From: a bacterium
Lineage (GTDB): Bacteria; Chloroflexota; Anaerolineae; Caldilineales; Caldilineaceae
NCBI GenBank assembly: GCA_016124945.1
Contig: WGMT01000021.1
Span: forward strand, 1 to 64,000
DNA: 64,000 nucleotides
Direction of reading: 5' to 3'
Made by a program: the position numbers and the translations under genes. The notes beneath the pieces are model-generated. The model saw nothing but the letters and a program-made list of their open reading frames with translations, was not told where the DNA came from and searched no databases. Positions 46,202 to 54,959 of this stretch are shown here, piece by piece; positions within the stretch are counted from its first letter, which is position 1; each line of letters opens with the position of its first letter.

Positions 46202-46265
46202 AATTGATCTCCTGTTGAGGCGAAGATGCGTTGAGCTCGCATTTCTTCGTTGGTTGGATCGACCC

Positions 46266-46335
46266 GTCAGTGCCAGGCACATCGCACGAAATCTCGCGTC
46301 CTAGGATCAGATGTTGCGGTGTGCCTGGCACTAAC
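46266..46335. repeat. REP-like inverted repeat (GTGCCAGGCAC family)
   Basis: GTCAGTGCCAGGCAC (46266-46280) and GTGCCTGGCACTAAC (46321-46335) are mirrored with one mismatch. Same family as 284-351. Confidence 0.7.
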
Positions 46336-46364
46336 TCGACCAATACCGCATGACGCCCACTCAC

Positions 46365-47870
46365 TCACTCGACCAACACCACTTCGTTTCCCATCACGTC
46401 CACAATCTGTACCGCTACAACACCGTTCTGTGTCATTGGTAGACTGTACTCACCCGTAACCAGCGTTTTGCGTCCGGCAGGCGCGTCTACGACTTGCGGA
46501 CGAAAGACAACGCCGTCGTAAGCAGGGTCGACGGCGATGGATTGGACGCCTGTGCGCCAGTCCACTAGCGGCGTGGACAGGTGCAACAACACCGCAGCCG
46601 AGCGGACATCGTCAACGCTGATGTGCAATATGCCGTCGGCATGATGAGTGTGGACGCTGGCGGTAATGCTGTTCGGAGGCGCTGGGTGGCCGTCTTGACG
46701 GCGGATTTCAAAGGGGACGACGCTGTTGGCGCGGTAAATACGGCCGGCGGTGGTGCGAATAGAGCCCCAGTTGTCGTCACAGCCGATCCAGCGACGTGCG
46801 AGCTTGTTTGCCACAGCCACACTGGTCCCCGATCCGGCGAAGGCGTCGAGCACCCAATCTCCAGGCTCGCTGGCTGTTCCGAGGATGCGCTGGAGCAGTC
46901 CTTCGGTCTTCTGCGTGGGGTAGTTGACATCCTCACTGGGGATGGTGCCCAGGCCGGGGATGTCGTCCCACAGGTTGTCTACGGCGCGGGTGACGATAAA
47001 ACGGTCGCGACCGCGTTGTTCAACGTAGTATTTCACGCCGATGTTGCCGCCGTTCGAGGCGTAGACACGCCGATTGGCTTCGTCGATGACGACGTCACCG
47101 CCGTGGGGCGCGTAGATGCGCCCTTGGGCGTGGAGTTGGACGAGCGTTTCAAAGCGGTAGCTGCCAGGGTGCGACGTGCGGAAGAAGCCGCGCTCGTCTT
47201 CCATAAATTGGGCTGCGGCCTCAGCGCGGGTCATTTCGATTTCGCGACGAGGTGGATGCCAGGTCGGTTCTGCCTGGGCTGTGGCCGCAAAAATATGGAT
47301 CGAATGGGTGCTGCGTGGAAAAAAGCGGGCGTGCACCTTTGCTCCTCGCGCCACTTGACTGCGCCAGGCGATGGTGTTCAAGTAGCACTCCGCACCGAAA
47401 ATCTCTTCGAGCAGCAGTTGTAGCCGCGTACTGGCGCGGTGATCACAGTGCAGCCAGAGGGTGCCGTCGGGGTGGAGTAACTCTTTCAGCAGCAGCAGCC
47501 GCTCGGCCATGAATTGCAGATAGTCGCCATCCTGCCGTCGGTCGCGGTATTGGACGCGACTGCCAAAAACTTCGCCACGCTGTCCGCGCAGGCGATTGGC
47601 GCTGGTGTAGTCGCCGTCGGAATCGAAGGGAGGATCGATGTAGATCAGGCGGATCTGGCCACGGTAGCCGTTGGCGAGCAGCCAAGCCAACGAGCAGAGG
47701 TTGTCGCCGTGAAGGAGCAGATTGGGGGCATCGTTTGTCGCGCCGAACGACTCCACTGTGTGCAGGCTGGGCACGTCTACGCGTGCACACAGCCGCTTGC
47801 CCGGCCAGGACAACGTCGGCCCGTCCCGTTCCGGCGCGCAAACTTCGATCCTCGCCGTCTCTTCCGTCAT
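46365..47870 (-). CDS. Site-specific DNA methyltransferase, beta-class (N6-adenine or N4-cytosine)
   Basis: A 501-residue enzyme. Motif IV DPPF (79-82, in IYIDPPFDSDGDY) comes before motif I FAGSGTS (344-350, in VLDAFAGSGTSVAVA), the order of beta-class amino-methyltransferases such as type III Mod and many solitary enzymes. A conserved NYPTQKTEGLLQRIL precedes motif I. After ~370 there is a ~130-residue C-terminal extension of unknown fold. No restriction gene is adjacent, so it is probably an orphan methyltransferase with a regulatory or protective role. Its start lies within a CATCTCATCATCCC tandem repeat (47868-47898). Confidence 0.88.
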   Translation of the reverse strand: MTEETARIEVCAPERDGPTLSWPGKRLCARVDVPSLHTVESFGATNDAPNLLLHGDNLCSLAWLLANGYRGQIRLIYIDPPFDSDGDYTSANRLRGQRGEVFGSRVQYRDRRQDGDYLQFMAERLLLLKELLHPDGTLWLHCDHRASTRLQLLLEEIFGAECYLNTIAWRSQVARGAKVHARFFPRSTHSIHIFAATAQAEPTWHPPRREIEMTRAEAAAQFMEDERGFFRTSHPGSYRFETLVQLHAQGRIYAPHGGDVVIDEANRRVYASNGGNIGVKYYVEQRGRDRFIVTRAVDNLWDDIPGLGTIPSEDVNYPTQKTEGLLQRILGTASEPGDWVLDAFAGSGTSVAVANKLARRWIGCDDNWGSIRTTAGRIYRANSVVPFEIRRQDGHPAPPNSITASVHTHHADGILHISVDDVRSAAVLLHLSTPLVDWRTGVQSIAVDPAYDGVVFRPQVVDAPAGRKTLVTGEYSLPMTQNGVVAVQIVDVMGNEVVLVE

Positions 47871-47916
47871 CTCATCATCCCCATCATCTCATCATCCCAC
47901 TTCTTCGCCAATCAAA

Positions 47917-47951
47917 GACCCGGCAGCCAGCTTTTGCCGGTCTGCCGGGTC
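47917..47951 (-). terminator. Terminator-like hairpin after the molybdenum hydroxylase operon
   Basis: GACCCGGCAG (47917-47926) pairs exactly with CTGCCGGGTC (47942-47951) around 15 bases. On the minus strand TTTGATTGG follows, a modest U tract. It lies just after the MoaD-like stop codon and would end the operon. Confidence 0.6.
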
Positions 47952-47971
47952 AATTGAGTCTTTCTACAGTT

Positions 47972-48235
47972 TCACCCGCCGCTCATGGCGGGGATAAAGT
48001 GGATTTCGCTGTTGGGCTGCACGGGTTCGCGTAGCCCTTTGTTGCCGATGACACCGTCCACCGCCACCGAGATGCCGGGCCGGATGCGGTTTTCGTCGAT
48101 CAAACGAGCCGCCACACCGGGATAGACGGCATCGAGCGCTTCGATGATTTGACGCACATTTTCACCCTCCACCTGTACCTGCTCTTGTTGGTGGGTGAGG
48201 TTGCGCATCAGCGGTGGAATCCAGACCGTCGCCAT
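47972..48235 (-). CDS. MoaD/ThiS-family sulfur-carrier-like protein
   Basis: An 87-residue protein with the ubiquitin-like beta-grasp layout and the C-terminal Gly-Gly (PAMSGG) that becomes thiocarboxylated in MoaD and ThiS. Internal matches are VWIPPLMRNLT near the start and VAVDGVIGN. The ATG at 48235 is used; an AAGGGAG lies eleven bases upstream. It is the last gene of the xanthine-dehydrogenase-type operon and starts 17 bases after the large-subunit stop. A role in sulfurating or building the molybdenum cofactor for this enzyme is a good inference. Confidence 0.82.
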   Translation of the reverse strand: MATVWIPPLMRNLTHQQEQVQVEGENVRQIIEALDAVYPGVAARLIDENRIRPGISVAVDGVIGNKGLREPVQPNSEIHFIPAMSGG

Positions 48236-48252
48236 CGTTTCGTCGTCTCCCT

Positions 48253-50568
48253 TTAGTCGTCGCCGGGGACCAGTTCGGGCTGGGCTGCGCCTTCTTTGGC
48301 CCACAGCGCTTCGAGGATACGTCCTGGCGACATGGGCAACTCTTCCATGCGCACACCGATGGCGTTGTAGATGGCGTTGGCCACCGCGCCGGCAGGCGGC
48401 ACGATGCAGACTTCACCCACGCCGCGCACGCCGTAGGGATGGCCGGGGTTCGGCACTTCCACCAGGATCGTATCGATCATGGGCAGGTCGTAGGCGGTGG
48501 GCATTCGGTAGTCGAGCAGGCTGTTGTTGAGGAGCACACCCTTGTCGTTGTAGACGTACTCTTCGTTCAGCGCCCAGCCGATGCCCTGCGCCACGCCGCC
48601 ATGCAATTGACCTTCGACGTAGCTGGGGTGGATGGCCTTGCCCACGTCTTGGGCGATGGTGTAGCGCAAGATCTGCACCTTGCCCGTTTCCGGATCAACT
48701 TCGACATCGACACACTGGGTCGAGAAGCCGGGGCCGAAGCCTTGCGGGTGGACGGTGGTGCTGACCATGAGCGGTTTCTCGCCGCGGTAGATCTCCTTGG
48801 CCGCCTGATCCCAGGTTATCTTGTTTTCGCCGCCTGTGAAGACGCCGCCTTCGTAGGTCACCTCATCGACGCCCCAGGTGTCGGCCAGGCGCTTCTTCAT
48901 TTCGGCAATCATCATGCGCGCCAGTTCGATGACGGCCCAGCCGGTGCCGAAGGTGGTGCGGCTGCCGCCGGTGACATCGTTGTACGAGACGCTGTCGGTG
49001 TCGCCGATGCGTGTCTTGACATGGTTATAGGGGATGCCTGCTTCTTCAGCAAACTGCATGGCGATAGAGGCGCGTGATCCACCAATGTCGGTGCTGGCTT
49101 CGTTGAGACTGACGGTGCCGTCGGCGTTAAGCACGGCGTCGGCGCTGGACTTGCCGCCCCAGTTGTTCCAGTAGCCATTGGCAATGCCGCGGCCGCGGTA
49201 CTTGCCTTCGATGGGCGACTTGTAGTGATCGGAATTTTTGATAGCCTCGATGCACTCTGCCAGGCCGTGCTTGGGCAGGGTAACGCCGTCGGGACGACGA
49301 TCTCCTTCGCGGGTGGCGTTGAGCAGGCGGAATTCAACAGGGTCCATACCCATCTTTTCGGCCAGTTCATCGACGACGCTTTCCGACGCGAAGGCGGCGT
49401 TGGTGCCACCGGGGGCGCGATAGGCCGCCGAGCGAGGACGGTTCACCACGATGTCGTAGCCGTCGACCTGCATGTTGTCACATTTGTAGGGAGCAAGAAC
49501 CACGTTGGATGCCGCCCCGACAGGTGAACCGGGGTAAGCGCCTGCTTCGTAGTAGAGTTGGGCATGGGCTGCCGTAATCTTGCCGTTGGCGTCGGCGCCC
49601 ATCTTCACGCGGATGAAGCCGCCGGAGGTAGGGCCGGTGGCGGCCAGCACTTCGGCGCGGCTCATCACGAGCTTCACCGGCTGATGACCGGCCTTCTTCG
49701 AGAGCATCACCGCCACGGGATCGAGGTAGACGTTGATCTTGCCGCCGAAGCCGCCGCCGATCTCGGTGGGGATCACCTTGATCTGCGAAACCGGCAGGCG
49801 CAGGATCTCGGCGGTCTGGTTGCGCACCGAGAAGGAACCCTGGGTGCTCGTCCAGATCGTGATCTGCCCGTCTGCGTTGTAGTGAGCGGTGCTGGCCTGG
49901 GGTTCGATGTAGCCCTGGTGCACGGTGGCGGTGGTAAATTCCCGCTCAACAATGAACTTGGCCTGTGCGAAACCGGCGTTGAGATCACCGCGGTGGTGGC
50001 GGAAGTGGGAGGCGATGTTGGTGGGTTTGTCGCCGACCTGGCCCATTTCGTCGCGGCGCAGGTTGGGCAGTAGGATTGTCGCATCCTGTGCAATGGCTTC
50101 CTTGGCCGTGAGGACGGCGGGCAGTACTTCGTAATCAACTTCGATGAGCGACAGCGCCTGTTCGGCGATGTGGGCGCTGGTGGCGGCAACGGCGGCAATG
50201 GCGTGTCCGAAATAGAGCGCCTTGTTGCTCGCCATGACGTTGTCGCTAAGATATTTGAGGTTGATGGCGCCTTCGCCCAGATCCTCAATCTTGTCTTCGG
50301 CGGCGGGGAAGTCCTTGGCCGTGACAACTGATTTGACGCCGGGCAGCGCTTCGGCCTTGCTTGTGTCAATCGACTTGATAATGGCGTGGCCGTGGGGGCT
50401 GCGCAACACCTTGCCGTGGAGCAGGCCGCTCATCTGCACGTCGGCAGAGTAAATCGCGCGCCCGGTGACTTTGTCCACGCCGTCGGGGCGGATGGGCCGC
50501 GTGCCGATGACTTGATAGCCATTACCGTTACCGTTGGCGCTTCCATTCTTGTGTCCGTTGAGTCCCAT
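48253..50568 (-). CDS. Molybdenum hydroxylase large subunit (xanthine dehydrogenase family)
   Basis: A 771-residue molybdopterin-binding subunit. The N-terminal ~20 residues are Asn/Gly-rich. Domain blocks: VTGRAIYSADV, GHAIAAVAA, VHQGYIEPQAS, the cofactor loops GGGFGGK and AYRAPGG, IAQDVGKAIHP, and the catalytic Glu in VRGVGEVCI. The AYRAPGG loop and lack of the AYxCSFR signature argue against form I CO dehydrogenase (CoxL). Xanthine, aldehyde or another heterocycle is the likely substrate. It overlaps the 2Fe-2S gene by one base. Confidence 0.9.
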   Translation of the reverse strand: MGLNGHKNGSANGNGNGYQVIGTRPIRPDGVDKVTGRAIYSADVQMSGLLHGKVLRSPHGHAIIKSIDTSKAEALPGVKSVVTAKDFPAAEDKIEDLGEGAINLKYLSDNVMASNKALYFGHAIAAVAATSAHIAEQALSLIEVDYEVLPAVLTAKEAIAQDATILLPNLRRDEMGQVGDKPTNIASHFRHHRGDLNAGFAQAKFIVEREFTTATVHQGYIEPQASTAHYNADGQITIWTSTQGSFSVRNQTAEILRLPVSQIKVIPTEIGGGFGGKINVYLDPVAVMLSKKAGHQPVKLVMSRAEVLAATGPTSGGFIRVKMGADANGKITAAHAQLYYEAGAYPGSPVGAASNVVLAPYKCDNMQVDGYDIVVNRPRSAAYRAPGGTNAAFASESVVDELAEKMGMDPVEFRLLNATREGDRRPDGVTLPKHGLAECIEAIKNSDHYKSPIEGKYRGRGIANGYWNNWGGKSSADAVLNADGTVSLNEASTDIGGSRASIAMQFAEEAGIPYNHVKTRIGDTDSVSYNDVTGGSRTTFGTGWAVIELARMMIAEMKKRLADTWGVDEVTYEGGVFTGGENKITWDQAAKEIYRGEKPLMVSTTVHPQGFGPGFSTQCVDVEVDPETGKVQILRYTIAQDVGKAIHPSYVEGQLHGGVAQGIGWALNEEYVYNDKGVLLNNSLLDYRMPTAYDLPMIDTILVEVPNPGHPYGVRGVGEVCIVPPAGAVANAIYNAIGVRMEELPMSPGRILEALWAKEGAAQPELVPGDD

Positions 50569-51062
50569 TACGATTGTACCTCCTGTGCCTCAGTGCTCGA
50601 GTTGGCAACGTCGAGCACTGCACGCACGATCTTGTCGTAACCGGTGCATCGGCACAGATTGCCGGCCAACCAGAAACGCACTTCCTTTTCGGTTGGGTGT
50701 GGGTTGTGTTCGAGCAAAGACTGGGCCGAAAGCAGGAAGCCAGGAGTGCAGATGCCGCACTGCAACGCTGCATGTTCGAGGAATTTCTCTTGCAGCGGAT
50801 GCAGCCCTTCAACGCCGGCCATGCCTTCGATGGTATTGACGGCGCGTCCTTCGGTTTCAACGGCCAGCACCAGACAGGAGTTGACAAGCACGCCGTCGAC
50901 AATCACATTGCAGGCGCCGCAGTTGCCGTTGCTGCATCCTTCTTTCGTGCCGGTGAGGCCCAAGTCGTCGCGCAGCACTTCGAGCAACGTCTGGCGCGGC
51001 TCGCAGAGGAAGGAAATCTCCTCGCCGTTCAGGGTGGTTTCCACCATTGTCTTCTTAGCCAT
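50568..51062 (-). CDS. Molybdenum hydroxylase [2Fe-2S] subunit
   Basis: A 164-residue small subunit with two [2Fe-2S] clusters: the plant-ferredoxin-type motif CSNGNCGACNV with a further Cys in VNSCLV, and the helical-domain motif CGICTPGF with CRCTGYDKI. It passes electrons from the molybdenum site to the FAD subunit. It overlaps both neighbours (eight bases with the FAD subunit, one with the large subunit), so the three are translated together. Confidence 0.93.
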   Translation of the reverse strand: MAKKTMVETTLNGEEISFLCEPRQTLLEVLRDDLGLTGTKEGCSNGNCGACNVIVDGVLVNSCLVLAVETEGRAVNTIEGMAGVEGLHPLQEKFLEHAALQCGICTPGFLLSAQSLLEHNPHPTEKEVRFWLAGNLCRCTGYDKIVRAVLDVANSSTEAQEVQS

Positions 51063-51969
51063 GGGTTCCGTTCATCCTTCCGTAATCGTCAACAGTCTGG
51101 GTGCCGCGGGCTCGATCCACAGCGATGCGCAAGGCGCGTACCGTGAGGACCGCAGAAAGGTGCTTGCGCTGGGCAATGGTGCCGCGCATGTCGCTGATGG
51201 GGCGTGCTGCCGCCTTGGCGATCTCGCCTGCCTTGGCGTAGCTCTCTTCCGTAGCCGGTTGACCGGCCAGGGCGTCGCCTGCTTCTTTGACGAAGAGGGG
51301 AGTGGGGGCTACGGCGCCCAGTGAGATACGGGCCGACTGGATCGTCTTGCCGTCGTCGCTGAGGACAACCGAAGCGCCCACGCCGACCACGGCAATGTCC
51401 ATTTCGTTGCGGGGGATGAAGCGCAAATAGGCCGCGCCGAAATTCTTCGTCGGCACAGGAAGATGGATCGCAACCAGGAATTCACCGTCGGCCAATACAC
51501 TGCGGCCGGGGGCAACGCAGAATTCTTCGACCTGCACAGAGCGGCGTCCATTGGGGCCGGCCACATGGGCGACGGCGCTGTGGACGATCAGATTCGGGAT
51601 CGAATCGGCAGCGGGCGACGCATTGCATAGATTGCCGCCCAGGCTGGCGCGCCCCTGAATCTGGATGCCGCCGATGAGATGGGTGGAGTCGATCAGGGCC
51701 GGATAATGTGCTTTCACTTCGGGCGATGCGTTGATGATGTGGCACGGTGTGGACGCACCGATGGTGAGACCGTCCTGTGCATCGTAATGCAGCGTTGTCA
51801 GCTCAGGAATGCGCTTGAGATCGACGACAAGATCAAGCTGGCGCCTTCCTTCTTTGAGCTGGGCAAGTAGATCCGTGCCGCCGCTTAGCGGCCGGGCCTT
51901 CTTGCCGTTGCTCAGGGCTTTCACCGCTTCCTCTACAGTGGTTGCAGCAACGTAGTCGAACGCCTGCAA
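51055..51969 (-). CDS. Molybdenum hydroxylase FAD-binding subunit
   Basis: A 304-residue subunit of the CO-dehydrogenase/xanthine-dehydrogenase FAD family: YVAATTVEEAVKALS near the start, RPLSGGTDLLAQLK (FAD loop), IGASTPCHIINAS, GGIQIQGRASLGGNLCNASPA (second FAD loop) and a C-terminal domain. The start is TTG at 51969, seven bases after AGGAGG; an upstream continuation of the frame has no ribosome site and no similarity. First gene of the operon. Confidence 0.9.
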   Translation of the reverse strand: MQAFDYVAATTVEEAVKALSNGKKARPLSGGTDLLAQLKEGRRQLDLVVDLKRIPELTTLHYDAQDGLTIGASTPCHIINASPEVKAHYPALIDSTHLIGGIQIQGRASLGGNLCNASPAADSIPNLIVHSAVAHVAGPNGRRSVQVEEFCVAPGRSVLADGEFLVAIHLPVPTKNFGAAYLRFIPRNEMDIAVVGVGASVVLSDDGKTIQSARISLGAVAPTPLFVKEAGDALAGQPATEESYAKAGEIAKAAARPISDMRGTIAQRKHLSAVLTVRALRIAVDRARGTQTVDDYGRMNGTHG

Positions 51970-52149
51970 GGTGGTACCTCCTTGGTGTCCTGATGGATGA
52001 AGACGTAGGCAAACCGGTTTACAAAGAATGGGTTGGATGAGCGAAAACAGGTTTTTGTTTGGGGAACAGAGGGTGCCGAACAGTCTGTAGGTAGGTTGTC
52101 TACCCACAGAGATAGGAACATGATCTTTTTGTCGGCGGTCACTACGTTT

Positions 52150-52177
52150 GTTATACCACAATTTGACGTTGATCAAA
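52150..52177 (-). promoter_or_regulatory. Candidate promoter of the molybdenum hydroxylase operon
   Basis: On the minus strand TTTGAT (52177-52172) and TATAAC (52155-52150) are 16 bases apart. This leaves a leader of about 175 bases to the TTG start, in which I see no clear structure. Confidence 0.4.
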
Positions 52178-52203
52178 AACTCCCTTTCCGGCGTTTTTAA
52201 TTG

Positions 52204-52259
52204 GGTGTAATTCAAGTTGGGGGCACTGTAGGTAATGCGCCCCAAATCTGAATTACACC
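52204..52259. promoter_or_regulatory. Long hairpin between divergent operons
   Basis: GGTGTAATTCA (52204-52214) pairs with TGAATTACACC (52249-52259), and inside it TTGGGGGC with GCCCCAA continues the stem. It lies in the ~395-base gap between the divergent molybdenum-hydroxylase and comEC genes, which otherwise holds only promoter candidates. It may be a repeat element or an operator. Confidence 0.55.
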
Positions 52260-52276
52260 TTTTCTAATTGCAGCAG

Positions 52277-52305
52277 TTGACAGTGTGCGCTGCTGGTGGT
52301 TGAAT
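52277..52305 (+). promoter_or_regulatory. Candidate comEC promoter
   Basis: A perfect TTGACA (52277-52282) and TTGAAT (52300-52305) are 17 bases apart, with a leader of about 55 bases to comEC. Confidence 0.45.
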
Positions 52306-52364
52306 TGCCTGTAAGTATTAATTTCTTTGGCCTGAACAGGCCGCAAGTGAACACAGAGTAGCGT

Positions 52365-54959
52365 ATGATCTTGCTTGTCCTCGCGTTGACGTATTTGGTG
52401 GGGATTGCCGTTGGCCGCTGGTTTTGGCAGATATCGTGGATCGGTTGCGATTTCCCTGGCTGGCTGTGGATTGCCCCTGCACTCTCTTTGCCGCTCTGGC
52501 TCTGGCTAGACCACCTTGTTCGTCCTCACCGGCCCGTGGATCTCCGCTGGCCCGCTTCCGCCGGCTTTAAACCACCCCGTCCTCAAGTGCGCCCGTGGCT
52601 TGTGTTGTTGGTGGCCGCTGCTGCCGTCACCGGCGTGTTGCGCTACGCCTCACATCCCATCGCTCCCTGCCTGCAAGATACGGATCTTGCCTACTACAAT
52701 GCTCCCGCCGATGCCGCAAATGTTGACAGCGTCACCCTTGTCGGCTTCATCGCCACCTACCCGACTGTAACCGATGCTCGGCAGCGCCTTGAAGTTGATG
52801 TTTCTCATATGGTGGACGGCACTCGCCTGCTGCCGGTGCGGGGACGTGTGCAAATCAGCACTCGCTCACTGCCGAGATATGCGTATGGGCAGCGTGTGCA
52901 GATTAGTGGCCTCCTTGTAGAGCCGCCTGTCTTCGATAGCTTTGACTACCGTGCTTATCTGGCGCGCAAGGGCGTGCACAGCCTGCTTCAACGCCCACGC
53001 ATTGAAGTGCTGCCCGGTGACGGGGGATCGTCCCTGTTGCGGCGCATTTATATCCTCCGCGGGCGGGGCGAAGTGTTGCTCAACCGGCTGCTCCCCGAAC
53101 CATACGCCGCTCTGGCCAATGGTATGTTGCTTGGCATCGAATCCGGCATTCCCGAAGACCTCTACGAACAGTTTAACCTCACCGGCACGAGCCACACTAT
53201 TGTGATTTCGGGTAGTAATGTCGCCATTGTGGCGGGTGTCCTCGTTGCCGTGATGGCCCGTCTCCTGGGGAAGCGGCGAGCATTGTGGCCGACGCTGGCC
53301 GGCATCGCCGTTTATGCCTTCCTCGTGGGGGGCGACGCCGCCGTGGTCCGTGCTGCGCTGATGGGCAGCCTTGTCGTGATCGCTTCGGTCATCAATCGGC
53401 AGAGCACGGCGCTGGTGAGCCTGGCCTTCGCCTGTTGGGTGATGACGCTGATCAATCCGTTGACGCTGTGGGATGTGGGCTTCCAACTCAGCGCGTCGGC
53501 CACGGCGGGGTTGATGATCTTTTCGCCGGGGCTGATCGCCCTATGCGACCGTTTCTGGCCCGGCTTCGGCCAAGGTGGTCACCTCACCGGTGAGGGTGGC
53601 ATCAAAGAGGCCGGCGGCAGCCTGCTACGCGGCTTGATCCAAGACGGCCTGCTGGTGACCTTAGCGGCCAACTTCACCACGCTGCCGCTGGTGGTCTACT
53701 ACTTCCAGCGTCTGAGCCTCATCAGCCCTCTGACAAACCTGCTGATCTCGCCGGTGCAACCGTTCATCATGCTTGGGGGCGGGGCGGGCGTGATCGTCGG
53801 CATGTTAGGGATCGAATTACTGGCACAGGTACTGCTGTGGATTCCGTACGTCAGCCTGCTGTGGACGGTGACGATGGTGCAGTGGACGGCGGCATTGCCT
53901 GGTGCGAGTTTGGAGATTAGCGATTATAGCAGCGCTGCCATGGTGACCACCTACCTGCTGTTGGCGATAGTGTGGTGGCGAGGATGGCTGCAAGAACGTC
54001 TTTCGCACCTGCGTTCAATCAAGTGGACCGGTGCTTGGCTTCCCCTAGTCGCAGGCGGGGGAGTCTTCGCCGGTCTATCCGTCGCGGCATTCCTCGTCTG
54101 GCGGATTGTCCTGACGCAGCCGGACGGATATCTACACGTCCATTTCCTTGATGCGGGGCAGGGCGACGGCGTTTTCATCCAAACACCGTCTGGGCGGCAA
54201 GTTCTCATCGACGGCGGCAGTGATCCACAACGTCTTTTCGCCGAACTTGGGGAGGTAATGCCCTTCTGGGATCGTACCCTTGATTTGTTGGTGTTGACCC
54301 ATCCCGATCTCGATCATATGGGCGCACAGTTGACGATGCCGGAGCGCTTTGAAATCGGCCAGGCCATTGTGAGCAACGTCACGTTAGATGATGCTGACGG
54401 CGACCAATGGCGCGCCGGTACAGCCTATGCCGGTATTCCGATTGCCGTTCAGGGTGCAGGCGGCTGGATCGATCTCGGTGACGGCGTCGCGCTGTGGACA
54501 CTGTGGCCGCCAGACGAAAGCGCCGTGCGTCTCATTGGCATCGACGGCGACAACAAGAACGAACGTTCACTTGTCCAGAAATTGGTCTACGGGGAATTTA
54601 GTGTCCTCTTGACCGGCGATGCCGGTATGCCGAGCGAGGAGGCCATGCTCCGGGCAGGGGAAATGCTGTCGGCGCACGTTTTGAAGGTAGGCCATCATGG
54701 CAGTAACTCAAGTACAAGCCCGGCATGGGTTCGTGCTGTCAATCCAGCGGTTGCTGTGATCCAGGTTGGCGAAAATCGTTACGGCCATCCGCATGAAGAG
54801 GTGTTGGATGCGCTTGCGGGAAGACTGGTCCTACGCAACGATGAGCATGGGCGTGTTCATATTCGGAGCGACGGCGTGCAGATGTGGATCCATGTGGAAC
54901 GGAGGGCTGCGACGTTGTCTAACTGGTTTGAGACTGCTGCAAAACCTCTGACTCCGTAG
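52365..54959 (+). CDS. comEC: ComEC/Rec2 DNA-uptake channel
   Basis: An 864-residue membrane protein that carries single-stranded DNA across the inner membrane in natural transformation. Domains in order: N-terminal membrane segments and a DUF4131/OB-like region (to ~200), the Competence domain with ~8-10 membrane segments (about 230-560, including GTSHTIVISGSNVAIVAG), and a C-terminal metallo-beta-lactamase-like domain (about 600-830) with LDAGQGDGVFIQT, LTHPDLDHMGA, LTGDAG and KVGHHGSN. The complete HxDxDH motif suggests an active nuclease, as in full-length ComEC. Its last 41 bases overlap the 3' end of the convergent histidine kinase. Other uptake genes (comEA, pili) are not in the window. 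Confidence 0.95.
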   Translation: MILLVLALTYLVGIAVGRWFWQISWIGCDFPGWLWIAPALSLPLWLWLDHLVRPHRPVDLRWPASAGFKPPRPQVRPWLVLLVAAAAVTGVLRYASHPIAPCLQDTDLAYYNAPADAANVDSVTLVGFIATYPTVTDARQRLEVDVSHMVDGTRLLPVRGRVQISTRSLPRYAYGQRVQISGLLVEPPVFDSFDYRAYLARKGVHSLLQRPRIEVLPGDGGSSLLRRIYILRGRGEVLLNRLLPEPYAALANGMLLGIESGIPEDLYEQFNLTGTSHTIVISGSNVAIVAGVLVAVMARLLGKRRALWPTLAGIAVYAFLVGGDAAVVRAALMGSLVVIASVINRQSTALVSLAFACWVMTLINPLTLWDVGFQLSASATAGLMIFSPGLIALCDRFWPGFGQGGHLTGEGGIKEAGGSLLRGLIQDGLLVTLAANFTTLPLVVYYFQRLSLISPLTNLLISPVQPFIMLGGGAGVIVGMLGIELLAQVLLWIPYVSLLWTVTMVQWTAALPGASLEISDYSSAAMVTTYLLLAIVWWRGWLQERLSHLRSIKWTGAWLPLVAGGGVFAGLSVAAFLVWRIVLTQPDGYLHVHFLDAGQGDGVFIQTPSGRQVLIDGGSDPQRLFAELGEVMPFWDRTLDLLVLTHPDLDHMGAQLTMPERFEIGQAIVSNVTLDDADGDQWRAGTAYAGIPIAVQGAGGWIDLGDGVALWTLWPPDESAVRLIGIDGDNKNERSLVQKLVYGEFSVLLTGDAGMPSEEAMLRAGEMLSAHVLKVGHHGSNSSTSPAWVRAVNPAVAVIQVGENRYGHPHEEVLDALAGRLVLRNDEHGRVHIRSDGVQMWIHVERRAATLSNWFETAAKPLTP

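Noticed and set aside
46365..47870. Type III restriction-modification system
   Set aside because: Only the Mod-like enzyme is present; no Res helicase-nuclease gene flanks it.
48253..51969. Aerobic CO dehydrogenase (coxMSL)
   Set aside because: The large subunit lacks the AYxCSFR active-site signature and has AYRAPGG instead, and gene order fits a general xanthine-dehydrogenase type.
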